A stretch of 64,000 bases of DNA. Origin: Tubulanus polymorphus. Taxonomy: Eukaryota; Nemertea; Palaeonemertea; Tubulaniformes; Tubulanidae. The DNA lies in NCBI RefSeq assembly GCF_964204645.1, contig NC_134035.1:6884501-6948500 (forward strand). The letters run 5' to 3'. This document shows, piece after piece, positions 46,315 to 56,624 of the stretch. Numbering within the stretch: the first letter of the stretch is position 1; every line of letters starts with the position of its first letter. Below the pieces are notes generated by a model. It was given only the letters and a program-made list of their open reading frames with translations. It searched no databases and was not told where the DNA came from. Both the position numbers and the translations under genes were made by a program.

Positions 46315-48574
46315 AGGCCAGCCGTAGGCTGAGCCTATTACTATACAAATGGAGCGAATTACTATACAAATGGAGCGAATTTAAATGACATGGTTTCCAC
46401 ACAAAAGGCTCTTTTGCTTGCCAAGTGAGGGCATATTCGAACAAATCACGTATTTAAGCGTAATCCATTCTCGGAATCGTAGTGAGCAGAATTTTGAAAT
46501 AGGGTCTCATAAAAATGTTTTCTGCATTTTTCACGAAAGTTAAATCGGGAAAATTTCAATTTTTATCAGCCAATCAGGAAGTTGTGTCTTCCCTGTGATT
46601 GGTTTATCTGAAAATATCAGCAGCTGTTCACGTGAATTATCGCGATTTCATTACTGGCGCTTTTGCGCATGACGTCATGTATCAACACGCGACAATACTT
46701 CCGCGTTCGCTACGTGTTCGCTGATTGGCCCATTTACTGGGAAATTCCACAGAAGCCTAATGTGGTTTGTAACAAGCGCTGTGATTGGCCCGACCCGATT
46801 CTGGCATGGCTTTAGCTTAGTGGGTTCGAATCCCTTGACGGGTGAAGATGATGGATCCTATCAATATCTATTGAAAAAAATAAGTTTCCCGGTTGGGCAG
46901 CCACGGATATCTACCGGAAGTGTTCCGGTTCGATATTTCGAGGTTTCTTTGAATTTTGGAGTGATATTGAAATCCGGTAAATACCAGCGGTAGATTGTGA
47001 AAACCCATTGCATGATATTTGTATTACTTAATCAACGAAAAGCATCAGGGCCGCGCCAGGAGTTTTCGTGATTCAAGTAGCGCAATAGCCTACTTCTTCG
47101 TGTTCGTCCACCTCAATTTTCACTCCGCCGATCTCTGACACGGCTCTGTTCCCGTCGGCGCTGTGATTGCACTTTCGTACCACCAAAATTTTTTATTTCT
47201 ATATCAGGGAGGTCTGGAGAATAAAAAAGTCAAAATTTGGATATCACATAGGCCTGATTTCATCGAATAAGTCGACCATGGTCGTTACGTTTCCGTACTT
47301 ATTACCACCTAAAACCGTCTGAACAATTTTGTCACAACCAACATTTCGTTTACAGAAATCAGGTGTTCACGTGAATCCGCGGTATCGTCTACTGTTTTAC
47401 TTCCGGGTTTTATTTTAAGATTTAAAATTGTATTTCAAGATCGATTTCTATGAAATCTTTAGTTGATTTGGTGTTTGGGAGGAATTTTTATTTGCTCTAC
47501 AGAAAATTCATCCTTGACAATTGCGCAAGGTTCGCGAAAAAAGGTTTTACCAAATCGGGTGTGTGACCTTGATATGCTAATTAGCCATGTGCCCGAATTG
47601 CAAATTCAATCAAATTTTATTCTGCCAAAAAATGTTAAATACAATTCGCTTTCCGAGAGTTAATGGTATGCTGCATGGAACAAAGTTGTTTTGAGATGGG
47701 TCTTGAAGCTATTGAGGTCGAGAGATAACCATCTAGATAGTTCGTGAGAGTTCCAAAGTTTTGAAGACGCTTCAAGGTAATGTCTTGATATTTGTTTTAT
47801 ACGTGTATCTACACTAGACACATCTTCAGGCCAAAAACTGGCCCTGTCAGATTCAAGATGGCCGACTGGCAGCCATTGTTGTTCGCCAAAATCAGCACTT
47901 TTTACACATTTTTGAAGTTTTCGAGGGAAATTTTGAAGACACTTTTATCAATAACCTTGATCATTCGTATATATTTGTATCCCCCAAGGGCCCATCAGCA
48001 TGAGAAAAATTGAGTCGATCGGACTCAAGATGGCCGTACTGTGACCTTTTTTGTTCCCAAAAATGTCAATTTTGGCCTGAATTCTGAGTACTGTAGCTTT
48101 CTAATGGTGTGCCATGTTTCATTGCAATTTGTAATGGGTATTCTTTGGAAAGGGATCTTTTATATCCGAGAGGGTATTTTTGACCAGGCAATTATGACGC
48201 ACTTGGCAGCCATCTTGGGGTCATCAGTACTCATTCGTAGGTGGAAAAAAAGTTTTTCCACATCATAATTGATACTTAAGCATATTTTGCTACTATAATC
48301 AATTGGAAAGTTGTAGCTCATGACATGTTCTATGATCGAGGTGAGTTTCAAGCTCATTGTTTTTTTTAATGGCCACCAGGGGGCGTTGAACAATACAATA
48401 ACTTAGTATTTCTATATTACATTCGTTCCTGCTGTCTGTGTTAACACACGATTTTACTATGTAAATGATATTGAGCAGGGAGTGTATATTGATAAATATA
48501 ACCCACAGATTACATCATTTATAAAAAGCAAATCTGACAGGCTGGCCATTGTGCCCCTTGGGGCTCTTGTTTTC
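46315..48574 (+). repeat. family B non-autonomous element, copy 3 (split)
   Basis: 5' part 46315-47690 begins 'agccgtaggctgagcctatt' like 14836; the 3' part 48433-48574 ends 'gctggccattgtgccccttg' and 'gggctcttgttt' like 35110-35136. Between them lies a family A fragment. The middle (46600-47340) is longer than in other copies. Confidence 0.6.
47757..48432 (+). repeat. HINE-like family A fragment inside family B
   Basis: From 'ttttgaagacgcttcaaggt' through 'cccaagggcccatcagcat' and 'gacgcacttggcagccatct' to 'caataacttagtatttctat'. Both element ends are missing. Confidence 0.65.
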
Positions 48575-50140
48575 ATATTGTGAAACATATTTTTTGGAAA
48601 ATATAAAATAATTTCCCTGCCACGCCTACCTGTACCCTACAAACTTTTGGACGTGGACCGTAACCAAGTGTATATCTTTGGTCTTATTTGACTACAAAAT
48701 AATTCTTTAAGAAAGATAAAGTACAATGTAAACTTGTGGAACTTTGAAGTCACGAATTAAAATGATTTTTCAAGCAATGCCCTTACTCCAAACAACCTCT
48801 AGCTTTCAAGGTAAACCACACTTTGCCCATGGGCAATTTATTCAAAACACTCGATGATTTTAATGTAACAGAATTATTAAAAGAACAATTTTATGATCAA
48901 TTAAAAAATGAGTATGTGAAAGATGAAGTGTTTAATAGAACATTAAATATTTGGAATATTTAAGATAAAAAATCATGGTGAATTAGTAGATTTATACTTA
49001 AAATCAGATGTTATGATATTGGCTATATTTGAAAATTTAGAGAAGTTAATTTAAATCATTTAAATGTTGATCCTTGTTATTGTTATTCAAGTCCTGGTTT
49101 AACTTGGCAATGTGGTTTGAAATATACAAATGTAGAACTAGATTTATTAAAAGAACCAGACATGGTATTATTATTTGAAAAATCAATTAGAGGTGGAATT
49201 AGTGGTGTTATGGGCGATAGGTATTTTAAAGCAAATGATGAATATAAATTATTATATATTGACGCCAATAATTTATATGGTTGGGCAATGATACAACCTC
49301 AACCATATAAAAATTTTCAATTAACAGAAGTTGAAAATGATGATAAAACTAATTGGGAAAGCGCAATTATGAGTTTAGAAGATGATGCACCTATTGGTTA
49401 TTGCTTTGTAGTTGATTTAGAATATCCTGAAAATATAAAGTTTGAAACAAGAAACTTACCCTATTGCCCAGAACATTTAGCTGTAGATGATAGTTATCTA
49501 AGTGAATACCAGAAAAAAAATAATCCGAAAGATATTGTTTTTCGAAAAATTAATATTAACACAAAATAATAAACTCAATTATATCGTTCATTATAGAATG
49601 TTAAAATTTTATCTAAAACAAGGATTGAAATTAAAGAAAGTACATAGATATATTGAATTTAATCAATCGAAGTGGTAAGAAAAATATATAGATTTCAATA
49701 CTCAACAGAGAACAATATCTAAAACAGATTTTGAAAAATCATTTTTTTGAATTAACGAATAATAGTCAATGAAAAGAACGTCAATTGAATTTAATAAACC
49801 TATATTCATTGGATCAACTGTTTCAGAAATATCAAAATCATTAATGTATGATTTTTATTATAATGTTTTACAACCACTTTTTGGGGAAAAACATTGAAAT
49901 ATTATATTTTGATTCTGTAACAGATCATACTCCAATATTATTAAAATACAATAATCAAATATTAATTAGAAGAATTTCAGAAATAATTTCTAACAAAATG
50001 AACGTTATATTTCATATGGTGAAAAAGAATTAATACAAATTAATGGATATTTTGACAAAAATGGATGGAAAAAGTTAAAGAATATTATTAGACATAAAAC
50101 AAATTATAAGAAGATTTATATAGTCAGAACTAAATTAGAG

Positions 50141-50173
50141 TTTGTAGATGTTGCAGAAGATCACAGTTTAATT
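50141..50173 (+). other. intein block B (TxxH-type, here AEDH)
   Basis: Encodes FVDVAEDHSLI. In active inteins block B is usually VTxDHxL with Thr and His helping the N-terminal acyl shift; here Thr is Ala and His is kept. Confidence 0.75.
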
Positions 50174-50326
50174 AAACAACATGGTGATGAAATAAAACCA
50201 ACTGATATAAGAATTGGAGATGAATTATTACATAAAGGATTTTACCCAAGAATGAATCATATGTCATTTGATAAAATAATTGATAAAATTTATAATAGAA
50301 AACCAGAAACATTAGAAGAAAAAGAA

Positions 50327-50371
50327 TATTTGATTGAAGGATTTTTTATGGGAGATGGTTCAGCAGGTGTG
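50327..50371 (+). other. first LAGLIDADG motif of the intein endonuclease
   Basis: Encodes YLIEGFFMGDGSAGV; the GFFMGDG core corresponds to the LAGLIDADG helix plus catalytic Asp. Confidence 0.78.
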
Positions 50372-50655
50372 TATAATTATGTTAGAGGCAATAAATATTG
50401 TTGGTATATTTTCACGCAGCATTTTTCTCGGACTGCTGAGTAAACCAGCGACAACCAAGAAGACGAAACTAAACGTTGACAATGTTCATATTTCTTCGTT
50501 TCTATTCTCTGCCATAAATCTATTACATCCCAACATTGCTTTTAATTGTCAGAATCAAAACCTTATATACTATTTTAGTGATGACATATACTTCAACAAA
50601 AGAAAAGATAGTTCCAGATCATGTATTAAATGCAGAATATATTCTTAGAAAATGG

Positions 50656-50688
50656 TTCTTCATTGGATTCTATGCTGCAGATGGCGCA
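50656..50688 (+). other. second LAGLIDADG motif of the intein endonuclease
   Basis: Encodes FFIGFYAADGA; GFYAADG is the second dodecapeptide helix. Downstream FAQKGKVGISGLNLL fits the usual strand-helix region after it. Confidence 0.78.
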
Positions 50689-51294
50689 AGAAATTTACGA
50701 GTTCTCCAATAATAACATTTGCACAGAAAGGAAAAGTTGGTATATCAGGATTGAATCTATTATGTAATTCATATATATAATATATAACCCATCAGATTAT
50801 GTTTATAATTTATCAACTGAAGATGGAACATTTCACTGGATTTCCATTATTTTGCGTCAATACTGACAGTTACATACTAAAAAACAAGACAAATGACATA
50901 ACTAAAGACTTAAAAACATTAAAACATCATTTTGATTTTAACAATTATCGAAAAGATCATGAATTATTTAGCAATGATAGTCAGAAAATTCCTGGTAAAT
51001 TTAAAGATGAATTAGGGGGTGATGAAATGATTGAATTAGTTGGGATATGAAGTAAAATTTATAGTTATAGAACAAAAGACCATGAAGCTAAAAAATTAAA
51101 AGGAATAACAAAGCATGTCGTTGATAAACACATAGAATTTCAAGATTATATAAAGTATTTATAAAACTCAATTGTAATGAAACATAAAATGAATTGTTAA
51201 AGATCAGAAGATCACGAGACGTGAAAATCCATTCGACGATAAAAGACATATTTTGGGTGATGGAATAAAAACATTACCTAATGGTTATTAAAAA

Positions 51295-52156
51295 CAGAAA
51301 ATCAATATCATCATACTCAAAATCACTATTGGTTTCTTTATTTTCATCAAATTCTTTTTCTATAATTTCTATAGGTTCTTCCATTTCATTTTTCTCATTT
51401 AAATAAAATTCTATATTATTCCACATTTCATCTCGCTCTCCTTGTTTCTTTTTGTTTTAATTCATAAAATTTACAATCTTATTTAAAAAGAATTCATAAT
51501 TAATTGATTATGTTATTTAATTATCCACATAATATTTTAATATGTTTGTGAATCTTTTATATTTTCCATATCTTCCTTGTTAATTTAGGTTTTTTATAAT
51601 AATCGTTAAATAATGAATATAAATACATTTTCTTTTCTTTTGTGTAACATGTTGATGGAATAATTGTTTTTATTATATCTTTCTTAGTTATTTCACCATT
51701 TTTATTTTCTATCATTTTCATTTTTTTCAAGCCATTGCTTATATTCTGGTGTATGATCTTCCATAGAAAATATCTTAAAAATTTCATCTAGATATTTTAA
51801 TTTTGGTTCTATAAGAATATCTCTAGTTTTTTCATCACCCCATAAATTTTTTTGCCATCCACATTTATTACAAAAAATCACAGAATCTTCTTGTCTTAAG
51901 TATTTATAAATACATTGTGGGCAATTTTTTCTATCATATCTTGGCAATAGATCTTCATTAAGTTCTTGGTATTTTCTTATGTTTTCTTTATGTTTTATTG
52001 TTCTATTATGGAGATTTGAATTACTTGTTGTAATAATCAATGTACAATATATACAATAATATGTTTTTCTTACTAATTCATTATATTGTCTTTCTAACTT
52101 TTCAAGTGTTTCTTTATTATCTGGTAACGTTTTTTCATATTTTATTTTTTCTTATA
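51295..52156 (-). pseudogene. zinc-finger / zinc-ribbon gene convergent to PolB
   Basis: Minus-strand frame open from about 52156 to 51702, then a frameshift near 51705-51720 to a second frame ending at 51557; an acidic segment (EEPIEIIEKEFDENKET) at 51480-51300 may be its tail. Near the N-terminus is a C2H2-like YYCIYC with HNRTIKH (52055-51990), then CPQC...FCNKCGW (51925-51855), a zinc ribbon, then a helical part with many Lys/Asp. The two genes converge with their ends only a few bases apart, a compact viral-style layout. The two-part zinc arrangement recalls viral late transcription factor-type proteins, but I cannot confirm it. Confidence 0.55.
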
Positions 52157-52178
52157 TATTATTAATCAATTAGAAAAA

Positions 52179-52520
52179 TATAGCTGCAAAGCAGCGATAA
52201 CGGGTTTTCTGTTGTCTTAGAATCCTGTTCATCAGTGGATTTTGACAAAGCATTTGATAAGGCACAACATCAGCCATTACTAACTAAACAGGCTATTTGG
52301 AAACAGTATCAATGATAGGTCGCCCAAATGGCTCAGCAGTTATCTCTGAACGAAAACTTATAGCCAAAATCAACGGAACGCCTCATCTTGGAATAAGTCG
52401 GTCTAACTAGTGGAGTCACGCTAGGTAGTATCCTAAGTCGTCTACTGTTTAATGTCCTGACAAATGACGTAGACAGTAATCCAGAATATACCGCAAATCA
52501 ATTGTGACAAAGTATTGATG
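52179..52520 (+). pseudogene. LINE reverse transcriptase fragment, copy 3
   Basis: Begins at the TAGCTGCAAAGCAGCGATAA hairpin seen at the border of the other two copies. Encodes FDKAFDKAQHQPLLTK, and in another frame SGVTLGSILSRLLFNVLTND, the G-x-x-Q-G-S block before RT motif C with Gln replaced by Leu. Ends undefined near 52520. Confidence 0.65.
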
Positions 52521-52739
52521 CGACCATGTACCGAACACTATTATTGTGCCCCAGCATTTGGGGTCATTCTACTTGAACCCCAACATTCAATATGTCCACC
52601 AGATTCTGGTGGTGATAAAGTCATTTTAATTTTTCTGCCAACTTCATTTCTTCTTTCATATTCATCTAACATTAAACATCATTAAGAATGCGTCCCCTTA
52701 TTGAAATTAGGTAAACTATCTCAATATATCGATGTAACT

Positions 52740-53043
52740 AGGAAGACCTTATTTAAAATGTGATTTTTATGTCGACTTTTTGCGATATTGTCTCAATAAA
52801 TTGCCATACGTATCACGACATTTTAGCTAAAGGAGTGATAATTATGTCGACGGTATGCGGTTATGTTGAGATACAGACGTCGACATTGGTGAAAGGCGTG
52901 ATCCGTATAACGATTTATCGTGATATTAACACGATATATCGACTTAATTATGTCGATAAATCGCGATATATCACGTTTGTTCGACATAATTTCGCCGCGA
53001 TAAAAGGTCGCGACAGTTTTGTACGGGTCCCATATATACGGAA
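52740..53043. repeat. TCGACATAT/CGATATATCG-rich repeat
   Basis: Dense in the words 'tgtcgaca', 'cgatatat' and 'tgtcgataaatcgcgatata'; related to the arms of the fold-back that follows. ORFs across it are by-products. Confidence 0.5.
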
Positions 53044-53461
53044 GTACGGAAGCGATAAAGGGTCCAAGTTGTCGCGTTCCAACTCAACAAAGTCGCCATA
53101 TTTATGTCGACATATCGCAATATATCGCTTCAAGTCGACATGAATATGTCGACATATTGTGACGTTTTGACGACAAATTTCGTTTTCTCAACCATTTTCC
53201 TCGCAACAATTCGGCATATTCATGACGACTTGAAACTCAGTCGCCATATAACTGGCGTCCTCATCTTACATTTCGACGTGTCTTCAAATGACGGCTTGTC
53301 CCATGGAAAATGGGCGAAAAAGCGAAATTTGTCATGAAAACGTCACGATATGTCGACATATTCATGTCGACTTGATGCGATTTATCGCGATATGTCGACA
53401 TCAATATAGCGACTTGTTGAGTTGGAATGCGACAACTCGAGGCCCTTTATCGCTTCCGTAC
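53044..53461. repeat. fold-back element with ~95-bp inverted arms
   Basis: The left arm (53044-53138) begins GTACGGAAGCGATAAAGGG and the right arm (53366-53461) ends CCCTTTATCGCTTCCGTAC; between these ends the arms remain complementary through 'gttgagttggaa.gcgacaac' and 'cgatatgtcgacat'. The loop (53139-53365) resembles 2335-2500. No coding frame; a fold-back or MITE-like element. Confidence 0.72.
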
Positions 53462-53548
53462 TATATTAGATTAATCGACTTCAAAATAGGCGAAAGCATA
53501 AGTCTTTATTACGTTATTAATTGGCCTAATTATTCAAAAGCTAATAAA

Positions 53549-53914
53549 GTGGGCGACAAAACCAAAAAAATTAATTGTCGCGGGCGATTAAACCAAAATA
53601 ATCAATTGTCGCGGGCGATAAAACCAAAATAATCAATTGTCGCTGGCGATAAAACCAAAGTATTGAATTGTCCCGGGCGACAAAACCAAACTAATGAATT
53701 GTCGCGGGCGATAAAACCAAAATAATGAATTGTCGCTGGTGATAAAACCAAAATATTGAATTGTCGCAGGCGACAAAACCAAAACAATGAATTGTCACGG
53801 GCGATAAAACCAAAATCTTGAATTGTCGCGGGCGACAAAACCAAACTTATGAATTGTCGCGGGCGATAAAACCAAAATAATGAATTGTCGCGGGCGACAA
53901 AACCAAAAAAAAAC
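53549..53914. repeat. 31-bp minisatellite, block 1 (about 12 units)
   Basis: Unit consensus: AATGAATTGTCGCGGGCGAT then AAAACCAAAAT, with frequent T/C change (GATAAAACC versus GACAAAACC) and ATAAT/ATATT/CTAAT endings. Because 31 is not a multiple of 3, all three frames of the minus strand are visited in turn, giving 31-residue peptide repeats that are not evidence of a gene. Confidence 0.92.
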
Positions 53915-54052
53915 CGACTTGTAACCGAAGTCTTCTTCTGTTTAATGTCCTGACAAATGACATACACAGTAATCCAAAATATACCAGACCGAGTAAATTT
54001 CCAAAACAACCTTAACACACTGTTCGACCAAAAACTTAATGTTCCGGGCAAA
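53915..54052 (+). repeat. LINE scrap inside the minisatellite
   Basis: 'ctgtttaatgtcctgacaaa' and 'cagtaatccaaaatatacca' match 52447-52500 of the LINE copy 3. It splits the minisatellite without a visible poly-A or target duplication. Confidence 0.65.
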
Positions 54053-54230
54053 ACCACGGGCGACAAAACCAAAATTATGAATTGTCGCGGGTGATAAAAC
54101 CAAAATATTGAATTGTTGCGGGCGATAAAACCAAAATAATGAATTGTCGCAGACGACAAAAACAAACTATTGAATTGTTGCGTGCGACAAAACCAAAATA
54201 ATGAATTGTCGCGGGCGACAAAACCAAACT
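54053..54230. repeat. 31-bp minisatellite, block 2 (about 5-6 units)
   Basis: Same unit as block 1, ending in 'gcgacaaaaccaaact' where the reversed family A copy begins. Confidence 0.9.
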
Positions 54231-55380
54231 AGGGGTCCAGGGACACCATGCTCACTTGGGCAGTGGTTTCAAATGCTCAACAATCTAACAATTTCAATTC
54301 ATAACGCCCTCTAGTGACCATATATAAAAACCAATGACCTTGAAACCCACCACAATCATAGAACATGTGAGCAGCTATGATTTTGTAATTGATTGTGATA
54401 ACAAAATATGCCTCGTTACCAATTTAATATGGAAATACTAAGTTATTCTACTATTCAACGCCCCCTGGTGACCATATGCAAAACCCAATGACCTTAAAAC
54501 TCACCACAATCGTGGTACATGTCATGAAATACAACTTTGCAATCGATCATAGTAACAAAATATGCCTAGGTACCAATCTAATAAGGAAATACTAAGCCAT
54601 TCTACTATTCAGCGCCCCCTGGTGACTATATGGAATAACTAATGTCCTTAAAAACTCACCACAATCATAGACGATGTCATGAACTACAACTTAGCAATGG
54701 ATCATGGTAACAAACTATGCCTAGGTACCAATCTAATAAGGAAAAACTAAGCTTTTCTACTATTCAACGCCCCCTGGTGACTATATGGAATAACTAATGT
54801 CCTTAAAACTCACCACAATCATAGACGATGTCATGAACTACAACTTTTCCATTGATCATGGTAACAAAATATGCCTTGGTACAAATATAATATAGCGATA
54901 CTAAGTTATTGTATTAGTCAACGCCCCCTGATGGCCACATACAAAAACCAATGACCTTTAAACTCACCAAAATCATGGAACACGTTATGGGCTACAACTT
55001 TCCAATTGAATATAGTAACACAATATGCTTAGGTATCAATTAATTGTGGAAAAACTTTTTCCCACCTACGAATGAGTACTGATGACACCAAGATGGCCGC
55101 CAATTGCGTCATAATTGGCTGATCAAAAATACCTGTCCCAGGTATAAAACATCCCTCTCTAAAGAATATCCATCAGCAATTGCAATGAGAAATGGCAAAC
55201 CAGTAGGAAGCTACAGGACCTAGAATTCTGGCCAAAATTGACATTTTTGGGCACTAAAAAGGTCATAGGACGGCCATCTTGAGTCAGATCGACTCAATTT
55301 TCTTTTGCTGATGGGCCTTTGGTAGATTCAAATATAAACGAAAAATCAAGGTAATTGATCAAAGCGTCTTCAAAATTTTC
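54231..55380 (-). mobile_element. HINE-like family A element, copy in reverse, inserted in the minisatellite
   Basis: Read on the minus strand it has the normal family A 3' end (CCTGGACCCCTA at 54242-54231), the repeated central units, and the 'gtcttcaaaattttc' region near 55365-55380, but lacks the first ~250 bases of the element including the AGCCCACTTGG end. Central repeats number about four. Confidence 0.75.
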
Positions 55381-56285
55381 TTCGGGCGACAAAACCAAAA
55401 TAATGATTTGTCTCGTGCGACAAAATCAAAATAATGAATTGTCGCAGGCAATAAAAACAAAATAATGAATTATCTCGGGCGATAAATCCAAAATATTTAA
55501 TTGTCGCTGGCGATAAAACCAAAATAATGAATTGTCGCGGGCGAAAAAACCAAAATAATGAATAGTTGCGGGCGATAAAACCAAAATGATGAATTGTCTC
55601 GCGCGACAAAACCAAAATAATGAATTGTCGCGGGCGATACCAAAATAATGAATTATCGCGGGCGACAAAACCAAACTAATGAATTGTCGCGGGCGACCAA
55701 ACCAAAAAAAGAATTGTCGGGGCGACAAAACCAAAATAATGAATTGTCGCGGGCGATAAAACCAAAATAATGAATTGTCGCGGGCGACAAAACCAAAATA
55801 ATGAATTGTCGCGGGCGATAAAACCGTAATAATGAATTGTCGCCGGCGATAAAACCAAAATAATGAATTGTCTCGGGCGACAAAACCAAAATAATGAATT
55901 ATCGCGGGCGATAAAACCAAAATATTGAATTGTCGCAGGCGATAAAACTAAAATATTGAATTGTCGCGGGCGACAAAACCAAAAAAAAAATTGTCACGGG
56001 CGACAAAAACCAAATATAAAACCAAAATAATGAATTTTCGCGGGCGACAAAACCAAAATAATGAATTGTCGCTGGCGATAAAACCAAAGTAGTGAATTGT
56101 CGTGGGCGATAAAACCAAAATATTGAATTTTTGCGGGCGACAAAACCAAAATAATGAATTGTCGCAAGCGATAAAACCAAAATAATGAATTGTCGCGGGC
56201 GATAAAACCAAAATATTGAATTGTCGCGTGTGACAAAACCAAAATAATGAATTTTCGCGGGCGACAAAATCAAAATCATTGTTTT
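55381..56285. repeat. 31-bp minisatellite, block 3 (about 29 units)
   Basis: Same 31-bp unit; two units are shortened or altered (for example around 55635 and 56000). It ends at 'ttttctcgcc' before unique sequence. Long open frames on the minus strand are produced by the repeat. Confidence 0.92.
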
Positions 56286-56624
56286 CTCGCCTTATTTTAG
56301 TTTTGTTGTTTTGTCGTAATGTCGCCCTCATTTGCATATTCGTGTTTTTTTATCTTATCAGCCACCATACTAAAGCCTTAAGGTCGCGTAAAACTCGATA
56401 AACACTTCAAGCGACACAGCGAACGATCTCCTTTCCCCCACAGCGAACGCTTACTCCGAATGTCAAGTGTGAGTCCAGCATACGGATAGGAGTGTGTTAT
56501 ATACTTGTATTTAGTAAATACCTTGTGCATTTGACAATGATCGGTATGTACTGTAGGAAATATAGAGTATTGATAAATGGTTGAAGCCCGCGGCCGAATA
56601 AAGTAATATATTCTTTTATTTTGA

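Larger units (their letters stand above)
45126..48837 (+). mobile_element. family C element inserted in PolB, itself holding nested elements; 7-bp target duplication
   Basis: TTATTCA stands on both sides (45119-45125 and 48838-48844), and removing one copy plus the insert rejoins the polymerase frame exactly (GAIPYS to KTLDDFN). Outer parts (45126-46003, 48575-48837) match 62435-63570. Inside are a 292-bp MITE (46007-46298), a family B copy (46315-48574) and, inside that, a family A fragment (47757-48432). No protein is encoded. The borders share GGTTTACCTT/AAGGTAAACC words in inverse orientation, but the right one is about 20 bases internal. Confidence 0.72.
49914..50861 (+). mobile_element. 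intein with LAGLIDADG homing endonuclease in PolB motif C (decayed)
   Basis: 948 bp (316 codons if intact) lie between the Asp of YFD and TDSY of the polymerase active site, the classical pol insertion site used by archaeal and giant-virus PolB inteins. Block A: SVTDHTPILLKYNNQILI with Ser 1 (49914). Block B: FVDVAEDHSLI (50141-50173) followed by GDEIKPTDIRIGDELL. Homing endonuclease: YLIEGFFMGDGSAGV (50327-50371) and FFIGFYAADGA (50656-50688), the two LAGLIDADG helices, with Asp in each. Block F: DYVYNLSTEDGTFH (50795-50834). Block G: GFPLFCVN ending in Asn (50859-50861), with Thr as +1 residue; the penultimate residue is Val instead of the usual His. The blocks are in frames 0, 2, 2, 1, 2 and 0 (modulo 3), and 50405-50580 does not read as intein. 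It is therefore a relic, but unmistakable in order and place. Confidence 0.87.
48845..51291 (+). pseudogene. Polinton-type DNA polymerase B, catalytic part, interrupted by an intein-like insert
   Basis: Resumes in frame after the nested insertion. DLYLKSDVMILA (48992-49025) precedes motif A, YIDANNLYGWAM (49258-49293), which matches the DxxxLYxWAM form of Polinton/adintovirus polymerases. DDFYYN-like MYDFYYNVLQPLF (49846-49884) follows the motif B region. Motif C is split: ILYFD up to 49913, then TDSYILKNK from 50862 after the insert. The C-terminal part has KIPGKFKDELGGDE and the end DDKRHILGDGIKTLPNGY with TAA at 51289-51291. Frame breaks near 48961, 49570, 49890, 51048 and later show a dead copy. 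Confidence 0.87.

Noticed and set aside
46800-46850. tRNA gene or tRNA-derived SINE (GGTTCGAATCCC B-box-like word)
   Set aside because: The A-box-like word overlaps the B box directly with no room for a D-arm/anticodon arm, and no cloverleaf could be drawn.
49914-50861. Spliceosomal intron or group I intron as explanation for the PolB interruption
   Set aside because: No GT/AG at the borders, and the insert is coding-like with intein blocks in correct order; LAGLIDADG alone could be in a group I intron but the block A/B/F/G motifs and Ser1/Asn/Thr+1 fit an intein.
49914-50861. Hedgehog-type Hint domain
   Set aside because: Hedgehog Hint domains are C-terminal, lack a C-extein and lack LAGLIDADG motifs; here the polymerase resumes with TDSY.
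53549-56285. CRISPR-like array
   Set aside because: The 31-bp units are directly tandem with no unique spacers, and the host is an animal.
53602-56337. Long minus-strand ORFs with repeated FVARDNSLFWFYRPRQF-type peptides
   Set aside because: They are produced by the 31-bp minisatellite read in successive frames; codon periodicity follows the repeat, not selection, and the ORFs cover different frames of the same unit.
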